Shown here piece after piece: positions 1 through 6,598 of a stretch of 8,140 nt of DNA. The DNA comes from Burkholderiaceae bacterium (GTDB lineage Bacteria; Pseudomonadota; Gammaproteobacteria; Burkholderiales; Burkholderiaceae_C), in the NCBI GenBank assembly GCA_017999135.1, contig JAGOBT010000118.1, positions 1 to 8,140 on the forward strand. The letters are read 5' to 3'. Under the pieces are notes generated by a model that worked only from the letters and a program-made list of their open reading frames with translations, searched no databases and was not told the origin of the DNA. The translations under genes were made by a program, and so were the position numbers. Positions within the stretch are counted from its first letter, which is position 1; every line of letters starts with the position of its first letter.

Positions 1-96
1 TGGGATTGAGAAATCAATCAGGTCGAAAGACCCCCCAAATAAACTGTCCGCTCCTACAACGGATCGACGCCCCGCGCGTCCCCGAGGTCAGGCCTC
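1..96. other. Run of five small hairpins in the gene-free left edge
   Basis: Window 1-146 lies beyond the stop of the regulator gene and holds no supported coding region. Its outer part is less GC-rich than the rest: 28 of the first 60 bases are G or C. Five short inverted repeats follow one another: GATTGA-GAAA-TCAATC at 4-19; GGTC-GAAA-GACC at 21-32; GTCCG/CGGAT at 46-50 and 60-64 with one G-U pair; GACGC-CCCGC-GCGTC at 66-80; and GAGG-TCAGG-CCTC at 84-96. The first two carry GAAA (GNRA) loops only when read on the plus strand. This could be the end of a structured RNA, a mobile-element end, or a bidirectional transcript end. No T-tract follows any stem in the minus direction. It is cut by the window edge and unidentified. 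Confidence 0.4.
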
Positions 97-146
97 TCCA
101 GGCTCATACCTCGTTTGGAAAAGACTCTCCGCAGTCGGCCGCGCCG

Positions 147-3100
147 TCAGGCCCGCGTGTTGCCTGCTGCCGCCAGCAGCGCCCGGTTGACCGGGTTGCG
201 GTGCAGGAAGCTGTCGATGAACGGTGGCGGCACATGGGGCAGCGCCTGCTGCATGACCCAGCCGGTGCCCTGCTGCAGCGCGGCGGCGGCCTGGCCGGTG
301 TGGCCGGCGGCAGCCAGCGCACGGTGGGCCACCCACCAGGCTTCGGCGCGGTACATGGAGTCGGGCGCGCAACCGTCGTCGAACAGCGCCAGCACCTGGG
401 CGGCAGCATCCGCCGCAGCGTCGGTTTCGCCAGCCGCCAGCGCGGCCTCGGCCAGGTGCACCTGCATGCCCATCAGCGCGCCGAAGCGCTCGGTCTCGCA
501 CAGCAGCGGGGCCAGCACGGCGGCCTGCGCCTGCCGCACCGGCAGTGGCGCATGCCGCAGCGCGCGCACCCGCAGTAGCGGGCCGCGGGCGGGGTCGCTG
601 GCGGCCAGCGCCAGTGCCGCCGGCACTGCGCCGTCTGGGGCGGGTTGCTGCAGCAGCCGCGCCAGGTCGGCCTGCAGCAGCAGGCGGTCGGCCTGCATCC
701 AGGGCGGCAGGTCGGCGGGCGGATCCCGCAGCAGCGGCACCGCGCGCGCGGGCTGGCCCAGGTCCAGCCACAGCCGCACCAGCACCAGGCGCGTGGCCTG
801 CAGCCAGAAACCGGCGCCGCTGCGCTGGAACTGCGGCAGCAGGTCTTCCAGCGCCGCCAGGGCGGTGTCGAAGCGGCCGGTCTCGGCCTCGTCGCGGGCC
901 ACCACCAGGCGGTCGATCGGCGCGCCCTGGCCGTCGCCCAGGTCGTTGCCCGACAGGGCGCGACCCTCGGCACCCAGGGCCACCGCGCGGTCGAAGTGGC
1001 CGCCCTGGCGCAGCGTGACGGCGCAGTTCAGCAGCAGCCGGCCTTCGGCGTCGCGCAGGCCGGCGCGGCGGGCCGCAGCGCGGGCCATGTCATAGGCTGC
1101 CACCGCTTCACGCCGGCGGCCGCGGTGGCCCAGCGTGGCCGCCCAGTCGCCATGCCACAGCATGCGCAGCGCGTCGTCGGCCTGGGTGTCGACCCAGTCA
1201 CGCAGCGGCAGCAGCCCGGCCAGCGCTTCGTCGGCACGGCCCAGGCGGCACAGCGCCGTGGCCAGGTGGCAGGCGATGCGCACCTGCCCGGCGCTGTCGC
1301 CCCCAGCCAGCGCCAGCGCGGCCTGGCCCACCGCGATGGCGGCCTCGGGCTCGCCGCGTTCGGTCAGCAGGCCGCATTGCGCGGCCATGGCCTGCACGCG
1401 CTGTGCGTCGGTGCGGGCGGTGTCGGCCAGCACCTGGCACTCGGCCAGCGCCTGGTCGCCGAAGTCGGCATGCTGCAGGGCGCGCACCCGCTGGCTGCGG
1501 GCCTGGAAGCAGGCGTCGTCCAGGCCGGCGGCGGCATAGGCATCGGCGGCCTGGGCACACAGGGCGGCCTCTTCGCCCAGGCGCGCGGCGCGTTCGGCGC
1601 GCTGGGCCGCTGCCATGAAGGCATCACCCGCCTTGGCCGGCACGCCGCCCTGCAGCCAGTGGGCTGCCACGCGCGCCGGCTCGGCGCCGCGCGCGGCCAG
1701 CCAGCCGGCGCACTGGGCATGCACCCGGCGCGCCACCACCGGTGGCACGCTGCGGCGCGCGGCGTCGGCCACCAGGTCATGGGCAAAGGCTTCGTCGCGC
1801 AGCACCTGCGCGGCCTGCAACTCGCCCCAGGGGCCGGCCAGCTGCACGGCGCTGTGGCCGGTGGCGGCTTCGGCCAGCTCGATGCAGAAGTCGACGCCCG
1901 CGATGGCCGCCACGCGGGCCAGCGTCATCGCGGGTTCGCTCAGGCGTTGCAGGCGCCGCGCGATCAACGCGCCGACCGAGCCCGGCCGCGGCAGCTGGCC
2001 GCGTGCCAGGCTCCCATCCTGCAGGCCCTGCTTCAGGGTCTCCAGCAAGTACAGCGGGTTGCCGCCGGTGTGGCGCACCAGCGCCGGGGCGATGGTGGCG
2101 CCGTCCAGCCCGTCGATGGTCAGCGTGTCGACCAGCGTGGCCGCGGCGGTCTCGGTCAGCGGCGTCAGCGTGACCACTTCCAGCCGCTGCAGCTCAACCA
2201 GGCCGTCACGCAGCGCCTGCGCTGCCGGCGGTGCCTCGGCCGGGCGCTGCGCCAGCAGCCAGCGGCGCGCTGGCACGGTGCCGGCGGCCAGGCCGGCGGC
2301 CAGTTCCAGCGTGGCGGCGTCGGCAAAGTGCAGGTCGTCGAGCACGATGGTGTGCACGCCATGCGCCGCCAGCAGTGCATCCACCGCCGCCAGCAGCGCG
2401 CCCGGCCGCAGCGCCGACGTGTCCGTTGCCGGGCTGGCGCTGGGCGCCAGGTGCGCCAGCGCAGCCTGGGCCGGCGCACCGAGCCCGCCTGCCGGGCGGC
2501 GCCACAGCGGTGCCAGCAGGCGCGACAGCGTGGCATACGGCGCGCCGCTGTCGCCCGGCCGGCCCGCCGCCAGCAACATGTGGGCGCTGCCGGCCAGTTC
2601 GGCCAGCAGCCGGCTCTTGCCCATCCCGGCTTCGCCTTCGACCAGGGCCACGCGCCCATCGGCCCAGGCCCGCTGCACGGCGGCGCGTTCGGCCTCGCGG
2701 CCGGCCAGCAGCGGTGGGCGCTGCAAGGCCAGCGGCAGACTGGCCGGCACCGGGCCCGCCGGCCTGGCCGGCAAGGCGCCGCGGCGCAGGGTGTCGGCCA
2801 GTGTCAGCGTGGCGGCAGCGGGTGTGCTGCCGTAGCCGGCCTCCAGCCGGGCGCGCAGGCGGTCGAACACCGCCAGGCCGGCCGCCGGTTCGCCACGCAG
2901 GTAGTGCAGGCGCATCTGTTCACGCGCAGCGGCCTCGCTGTCGGGGTCGGCAGCGGCATACCGGGTGGCCGTGGCCAGTGCGCTGTCCAGGTCGCCGGCG
3001 GCCTCGGCCGCGGCCAGCGCGTCGCGCAGCGCCTGGGTCTGCTGCAGGGCGGCGGCCTGGCGGCGCGCATCCAGCCAGGCGGCCAGGTCGGCGCTCTCGG

Positions 3101-3413
3101 GGTAGTCCAGGCCCTGCAGCAGCGGCCCGCTGGCGGCGCCCAGGACCACGCCGGCGGCCAGGCGCAGGCGTTCGTCGCCGTCCAGCACGGGCTGGCCGCA
3201 CTGCTGCCTGAAGCGCAGCAGTTGCTGACGCAGGTTGCGCCGCGGGTCCGACGAGTCGGGCCACAGCCAGCCGGCGGCGCGTTCCCGCGCGAAGCCGGGT
3301 TCCAGCGCCACCAGTGCGCACAGCGCGGCGGCGCGGCGTTCCAGCACCAGCTCGCGGCCGTCGGCGCTGACGACGCGGGCCGTGCCGTGCAGATGCAGGG
3401 TCAGTCCAGGCAT
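147..3413 (-). CDS. SARP/BTAD-type AAA ATPase-TPR transcriptional regulator
   Basis: This large putative signal-responsive regulator has 1088 residues from the ATG at 3413, which gives MPGLTLHLHGTARV, the usual opening of the winged-helix domain. A GGAGGG lies upstream but is rather far (19 bases). A GTG at 3482 would add 23 residues with no domain character. Domains in order: a SARP-like winged helix (about 1-93, with RRAAALCALVALEPG and RRNLRQQLLRFRQQ); a bacterial transcriptional activator domain of helical repeats (about 96-209); and an AAA_16/STAND-like ATPase with Walker A GEAGMGKS (260-267), Walker B IVLDDLHFAD (356-365) and the motif HTGGNPLYLLE (448-458). From about residue 575 to the end there is an alanine-rich helical TPR-like array. 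No LuxR-type helix-turn-helix is seen at the C-terminus, so DNA binding would rest on the N-terminal domain. It follows glcF in the same direction after 120 bases. It may regulate the glc genes, but nothing in the sequence proves this. Confidence 0.88.
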   Translation of the reverse strand: MPGLTLHLHGTARVVSADGRELVLERRAAALCALVALEPGFARERAAGWLWPDSSDPRRNLRQQLLRFRQQCGQPVLDGDERLRLAAGVVLGAASGPLLQGLDYPESADLAAWLDARRQAAALQQTQALRDALAAAEAAGDLDSALATATRYAAADPDSEAAAREQMRLHYLRGEPAAGLAVFDRLRARLEAGYGSTPAAATLTLADTLRRGALPARPAGPVPASLPLALQRPPLLAGREAERAAVQRAWADGRVALVEGEAGMGKSRLLAELAGSAHMLLAAGRPGDSGAPYATLSRLLAPLWRRPAGGLGAPAQAALAHLAPSASPATDTSALRPGALLAAVDALLAAHGVHTIVLDDLHFADAATLELAAGLAAGTVPARRWLLAQRPAEAPPAAQALRDGLVELQRLEVVTLTPLTETAAATLVDTLTIDGLDGATIAPALVRHTGGNPLYLLETLKQGLQDGSLARGQLPRPGSVGALIARRLQRLSEPAMTLARVAAIAGVDFCIELAEAATGHSAVQLAGPWGELQAAQVLRDEAFAHDLVADAARRSVPPVVARRVHAQCAGWLAARGAEPARVAAHWLQGGVPAKAGDAFMAAAQRAERAARLGEEAALCAQAADAYAAAGLDDACFQARSQRVRALQHADFGDQALAECQVLADTARTDAQRVQAMAAQCGLLTERGEPEAAIAVGQAALALAGGDSAGQVRIACHLATALCRLGRADEALAGLLPLRDWVDTQADDALRMLWHGDWAATLGHRGRRREAVAAYDMARAAARRAGLRDAEGRLLLNCAVTLRQGGHFDRAVALGAEGRALSGNDLGDGQGAPIDRLVVARDEAETGRFDTALAALEDLLPQFQRSGAGFWLQATRLVLVRLWLDLGQPARAVPLLRDPPADLPPWMQADRLLLQADLARLLQQPAPDGAVPAALALAASDPARGPLLRVRALRHAPLPVRQAQAAVLAPLLCETERFGALMGMQVHLAEAALAAGETDAAADAAAQVLALFDDGCAPDSMYRAEAWWVAHRALAAAGHTGQAAAALQQGTGWVMQQALPHVPPPFIDSFLHRNPVNRALLAAAGNTRA

Positions 3414-3472
3414 GGCGGCAGCGATGTTGGCACCCTCCAGTGGTCGTGTCGTCTGGGTGCCTTTGTAGCTGG

Positions 3473-3498
3473 CCCGCGTCACGCCGGCGTCACGCGGG
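3473..3498. promoter_or_regulatory. 26-base near-perfect palindrome between glcF and the SARP-like gene
   Basis: Positions 3473-3498 form an inverted repeat in which 12 of 13 base pairs match. The only mismatch is C3480 opposite C3491. The arms begin CCCGCGT and end ACGCGGG, and the centre is GCCGGC. It lies 36 bases beyond the glcF stop and about 60 bases before the ATG preferred for the downstream regulator. It could be an operator for a dimeric protein that controls the downstream gene, or a hairpin that ends or protects the glc transcript. No T-tract follows on the minus strand, so a standard intrinsic terminator is not supported. A GTG at 3482 that could start the downstream gene falls inside this palindrome, which argues mildly against that start. 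Confidence 0.5.
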
Positions 3499-3533
3499 GT
3501 GGCGGTGCAGCCCGCCCTCGGCCGACCCGGGGC

Positions 3534-4775
3534 TCAGCTGGCCGGGTGCAGTGCTTCGTCCAGCGCTTCCACCCAGTGCTTGACCGGCGTGCTGGTGCCG
3601 CTCTGCAGGTGCTGGATGCAGCCGACGTTGGCCGACACGATGGCCGTGGGCTGCAACTCGGCCAGGTGGCCCAGCTTGCGGTCGCGCAGCTGGTGGCTCA
3701 GTTCGGGCTGCAGCACGCTGTAGGTGCCGGCCGAGCCGCAGCACAGGTGCGGCTCGTTCAGGGCCACCGCCACGTCGAAGCCCAGCGCCCGCAGGCCCTG
3801 CTCGACCCCGCCGCGCAGCTGCTGGCCGTGCTGCAAGGTGCAGGGTGGGTGGAAGGCCAGGCTGCCAGGCTGCACATCGGCCATGCGCGGTTTCAGCACC
3901 GACACGATCTCGGGCAGCAGCTCGCTCAGGTCACGCGTCATGCTGCTGATGCGCGCAGCCTTCTCGGCGTAGGCGGCATCCCCGGCCAGCGCGTGGCCGT
4001 AGTCCTTGACCTGCACGCCGCAGCCGCTGGCGTTCATCACGATGGCTTCGACCGTGCCGGCACTCACCAGCGGCCACCAGGCGTCGATGTTGCGGCGCAT
4101 GTCGTCCAGGCCGCCGGCGTGGTCGTTCAGGTGGGTGCGCAGCGCGCCGCAGCAGCCGGCCTTGTCGGCCACCACGGTCTGGATGCCGATGGCGTCCAGC
4201 ACGCGGGCGGTGGCGGCGTTGATGTTGGGCAGCATCGCCGGTTGCACGCAGCCGGCCAGCATCAGCACCTTGCGGTTGCGTTCCTTCTTCGGCCACTGGC
4301 CGGCGCGTGGGTGGCGGGCGCCGGGCACCTTGTCCTTCAGCGTGCCGGGCAGCAGCGGGCGCACCAGCTTGCCCATGGCCATGGCCGGGCCCAGCAGCGG
4401 GGATGTCAGGCCTTCCTTCAGCAGCCAGCGCACCGCACGTTCACCGGCAGGGCGCGGCACCTTGGCCTCGACGATCTTGCGGCCGATGTCGACCAGGTGG
4501 CCGTAGTCCACGCCGCTGGGGCAGGTGCTTTCGCAATTGCGGCAGGTGAGGCAGCGGTCCAGGTGCTGCTGCGTGCTGCGGGTGGGCGTGGCGCCTTCGA
4601 GCACCTGCTTCATCAGGTAGATGCGGCCGCGCGGGCCGTCCAGCTCGTCGCCCAGCAGCTGGTAGGTGGGGCAGGTGGCGGTGCAGAAGCCGCAGTGCAC
4701 GCACTTGCGCAGGATGGCCTCGGCCGCCTCGCCGTCGGGCGTGCCTTGGAATTCAGGGGCCAGGTTGGTTTGCAT
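3534..4775 (-). CDS. glcF: Glycolate oxidase iron-sulfur subunit GlcF
   Basis: GlcF is the iron-sulfur subunit that carries electrons from the GlcD/GlcE flavins toward the respiratory chain at the cytoplasmic membrane. The protein has 413 residues, close to E. coli GlcF. Two ferredoxin-type 4Fe-4S motifs are complete: CVHCGFCTATCP with cysteines 25, 28, 31 and 35, and CLTCRNCESTCP with cysteines 75, 78, 81 and 85. Two cysteine-rich CCG domains follow, with CCG at 208-210 (AGCCGALRTHLN) and at 345-347 (LCCGSAGTYSVLQPEL). LLGDELDGPRGRIYLMKQVLEG between the clusters is also family-typical. The ATG at 4775 gives MQTNLAPEF, which aligns with the known GlcF start, although no Shine-Dalgarno sequence is evident. 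The gene is separated from glcE by the methyltransferase and lrgAB, whereas glcDEF are usually contiguous. No key residue appears to be missing. Confidence 0.97.
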   Translation of the reverse strand: MQTNLAPEFQGTPDGEAAEAILRKCVHCGFCTATCPTYQLLGDELDGPRGRIYLMKQVLEGATPTRSTQQHLDRCLTCRNCESTCPSGVDYGHLVDIGRKIVEAKVPRPAGERAVRWLLKEGLTSPLLGPAMAMGKLVRPLLPGTLKDKVPGARHPRAGQWPKKERNRKVLMLAGCVQPAMLPNINAATARVLDAIGIQTVVADKAGCCGALRTHLNDHAGGLDDMRRNIDAWWPLVSAGTVEAIVMNASGCGVQVKDYGHALAGDAAYAEKAARISSMTRDLSELLPEIVSVLKPRMADVQPGSLAFHPPCTLQHGQQLRGGVEQGLRALGFDVAVALNEPHLCCGSAGTYSVLQPELSHQLRDRKLGHLAELQPTAIVSANVGCIQHLQSGTSTPVKHWVEALDEALHPAS

Positions 4776-4809
4776 CGCGGGGGCGTGTTGTCGGGGGGTG
4801 TTGAATCGG

Positions 4810-5544
4810 TCAGGCCAGCCAGCTGGCCAGCAGCGGCATCAGCAGCGCCGCCAGCACGGCCTGCAGACCCAGCGCCAGGCCGGCGTAGGCGCCGGCGTCG
4901 GGGTGCACCTGCATGGCGCGGGCCGCGCCGATGCCGTGGCTGGCCGTGCCCAGCGCAAAGCCGCGCACCAGCGGCCGGCGGATGCGCAGCAGGTCGAACA
5001 GGTACTTGCCGCTGATGGCGCCCACCAGGCCGGTCAGCACCGCCAGCACCGCGGCCAGCGCCGGGATGCCGCCCAGTTGCTCGGCAATGCCCATGGCCAC
5101 CGGGGCGGTGGTCGACTTCGGTGCCAGCGAGGCCAGCACGTCGGCCGGCAGGCCCAGCGCCCAGCCGATGGCCACCGCGCTGGCGCTGGCCGCCGCGCCG
5201 CCGGACAGCGCCGCGGCCAGCAGGGCCGGGCCGCGCTGGCGCAGCTGGGCGCGGCGCTGCCACAGCGGCCAGCCCAGCGCCACCACCGCCGGGCCCAGCA
5301 GAAAGTGGATGAACTGCGCGCCGGAGAAGTAGCTGGGGTACGGCGTGGCGGTGGCCAGCAGCAGGCTGGCCAGCACCACCACCGTCCACAGCACCGGGTT
5401 GGCCCAGGGGGCGTGGTCCAGCCGCCGGTAGGCAGCATGGGCCGCCAGGTACACGCTCAGGGTGGCCGTCAGGCCGAACAGCGGCGTGGCCGACAGGTAG
5501 ACCCACAGCTGCACGAAATCGGCCATCGCCGGGGTGGCTGTCAT
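4810..5544 (-). CDS. LrgB/CidB family membrane protein, candidate glycolate transporter subunit
   Basis: This 244-residue integral membrane protein has the length and motifs of the LrgB family. PKSTTAPVAM (142-151) matches the family's PKSxTxPxA signature. RGFALGTASHGIGAARA (194-210) is the strongly conserved RGxxxGxxSHGIGTxxA segment. Several hydrophobic helices surround these motifs. The ATG at 5544 overlaps the stop of lrgA as ATGA, and a GAGG with a 7-base spacer precedes it, the best ribosome binding site in the operon. The stop at 4812-4810 is followed by a 34-base gap and glcF. The plant plastid glycolate/glycerate exporter PLGG1 is an LrgA-LrgB fusion, and a Bacillus homologue pair has been described as a pyruvate transporter. 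Finding the pair inside a glycolate oxidase operon therefore suggests glycolate uptake or exchange in the inner membrane. A cell-lysis modulator role, the older annotation, fits the context less well. Confidence 0.92.
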   Translation of the reverse strand: MTATPAMADFVQLWVYLSATPLFGLTATLSVYLAAHAAYRRLDHAPWANPVLWTVVVLASLLLATATPYPSYFSGAQFIHFLLGPAVVALGWPLWQRRAQLRQRGPALLAAALSGGAAASASAVAIGWALGLPADVLASLAPKSTTAPVAMGIAEQLGGIPALAAVLAVLTGLVGAISGKYLFDLLRIRRPLVRGFALGTASHGIGAARAMQVHPDAGAYAGLALGLQAVLAALLMPLLASWLA

Positions 5545-5909
5545 GGTGCGGCCTCACTGTCGGTGTCGGTCTGGGCCGGCAGCAGCCAGTGCAGCATGCC
5601 GGCGGTCACCGCCAGGCCGATCCAGGTCGACAGCACCAGCGCAGCGGCCATGCGCAGGCCATGCTGGCCGATCAGCGCCAGGTGCGTCATCACGCCCACG
5701 CCCACCGGCACGAACAGCAGCGACAGGTGCTGCAGCAAGGCATCGGCGGCCTGGCCTGCGGGTGCGCGCAGGCGCTGCCAGCCCAGCGCCACCATCAGCA
5801 GCAGCAGGCCCAGCACCGGGCCGGGCAGCGGTAGGTGCAGCAGGCGCACCGCGGCCTCGCCGGCCGATTGGCACAGCAGCAGGATGGCCAGGCCGTGCAG
5901 CAGTGTCAT
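5541..5909 (-). CDS. LrgA/CidA family membrane protein
   Basis: This is a 122-residue, mostly hydrophobic protein with about four membrane segments, the usual size of LrgA/CidA proteins. The family signature is seen in LPLPGPVLGLLLLM (residues 26-39; P27-x-P29-G30-x-V32-x-G34). A second conserved motif, LLFVPVGVGVMTH, falls at 64-76. The ATG at 5909 overlaps the methyltransferase stop (ATGA), and its own TGA at 5543-5541 overlaps the ATG of the LrgB gene in the same way. A longer upstream frame exists, but it merely runs antisense-free through the methyltransferase gene out of frame and has no family similarity, so the short form is the gene. LrgA and LrgB act as partners. They were first described as holin/antiholin-like modulators of murein hydrolase activity, and related pairs are now linked to small organic acid transport. 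Given the glc operon, glycolate transport is the favoured inference. Confidence 0.9.
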   Translation of the reverse strand: MTLLHGLAILLLCQSAGEAAVRLLHLPLPGPVLGLLLLMVALGWQRLRAPAGQAADALLQHLSLLFVPVGVGVMTHLALIGQHGLRMAAALVLSTWIGLAVTAGMLHWLLPAQTDTDSEAAP

Positions 5910-6598
5910 GCCAGCGTGTAGCGCAAGGCCCAGTAGTGGGTCCAGTCCAGCCACTGCGCACCGCGCGCCCGCGGGCCCAGCACTGCCATGGCCTGGTCGG
6001 GCGTGGGAAAGTTCTTCAGCACCTCGTGCGTGCTGCCGTCGTCCAGGTGGCGCTGCTGGTAGGTGTTGCCGTCGGCATCGGTGCGGCTGATGGGCGTGCT
6101 GCTGGCGGGCACGAAGCTGTTGTCCAGCAGCACCACCACGGCGCCGGGCTGCAGCCGGGCGTGCAAGGTGTCCAGCCAGCCGGGCAGGCGGGCCAGCGGC
6201 ACGTGGCTCCACCAGCAGCCGGCGAAGGCGGCGTCGAAAGTCTCGCCGCCGAGTTCGGCCAGGCTGTAGGCGTCCACGGTCTGGAACTGCACGCAGGCCG
6301 GCATGGCCGGCTTGGCCCGTGCCAAGGCCAGGGTCTCGGGGTTCAGGTCGGTGGCGCGCCAGTGCGCGGCCCGGGCAGCACCGTGCGGTGTCCACCAGCC
6401 GGTGCCAGTGGCGATCTCCAGCACCCGGCGGCCGGCAAAGTGGGCGGGCAGCCAGGACTCCATCGCGCGCAGGTCGGCCTGGCGCTCGGGCTTGGCGTAC
6501 ACCCGCTCGTAGGTGGCGGCGCGCTGCCGGTAGTAGTGCGCCATGCTGTCCGGGGTGGCCAGCCCGGGCGTGGCGGCGTGTGCGGCGGTCAAGATCAC
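5906..6598 (-). CDS. Class I SAM-dependent methyltransferase of unknown substrate
   Basis: The protein has a Rossmann-fold methyltransferase core. Motif I is VLEIATGTGWW, about residues 59-69 from the GTG start, and it is followed by the acidic loop ATDLNPE, which should contact the ribose of S-adenosylmethionine. FDAAFAGCWWSHVP and LQPGAVVVLLDNSFVP fit the later strands. The C-terminus contains a conserved-looking stretch HEVLKNFPTPDQ. The GTG at 6598 gives 230 residues and overlaps the glcE stop as GTGA. An in-frame ATG at 6544 gives 212 residues, beginning MAHYYRQRAATYERVY, which is where family members often start. I favour the GTG because the next two junctions in the operon are also 4-base overlaps, but the choice is open. 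The stop overlaps the lrgA start as ATGA. The methyl acceptor cannot be read from the sequence: a small molecule is likely, a quinone or protein less so. It lies between glcE and glcF, which is not the classical glc layout. Confidence 0.88.
   Translation of the reverse strand: MILTAAHAATPGLATPDSMAHYYRQRAATYERVYAKPERQADLRAMESWLPAHFAGRRVLEIATGTGWWTPHGAARAAHWRATDLNPETLALARAKPAMPACVQFQTVDAYSLAELGGETFDAAFAGCWWSHVPLARLPGWLDTLHARLQPGAVVVLLDNSFVPASSTPISRTDADGNTYQQRHLDDGSTHEVLKNFPTPDQAMAVLGPRARGAQWLDWTHYWALRYTLA

Noticed and set aside
1..40. CRISPR repeat, riboswitch or hammerhead ribozyme at the left edge
   Set aside because: The two GAAA hairpins differ in sequence and do not recur at intervals, no CUGANGA core is present, and no known riboswitch consensus was recognised.
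6..578. Plus-strand frame of 190 codons starting at the left edge
   Set aside because: It is mostly antisense to the SARP-like gene, has no recognisable domain, and its first part is the hairpin-rich non-coding segment.
3414..3482. GTG start for the SARP-like gene at 3482
   Set aside because: The added 23 residues have no domain character and the codon falls inside the 26-base palindrome, while the ATG at 3413 gives the standard beginning of the winged-helix domain. It is not fully excluded.
3473..3533. Intrinsic terminator after glcF
   Set aside because: A strong inverted repeat is present, but no run of T follows it on the minus strand, so it is listed only as a palindrome of unknown role.
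645..5015. A 1456-codon open frame on the plus strand
   Set aside because: It runs antisense across the SARP-like gene, all of glcF and part of lrgB. Its translation is a low-complexity mix of Q, G, A, R and H with no domain, and long antisense frames are expected opposite GC-rich genes with strong codon bias.
5910..6395. Upstream extension of the lrgA frame to 284 residues
   Set aside because: The extra part is arginine- and alanine-rich sequence lying out of frame inside the methyltransferase gene. LrgA similarity begins exactly at the ATG at 5909, which overlaps the methyltransferase stop.
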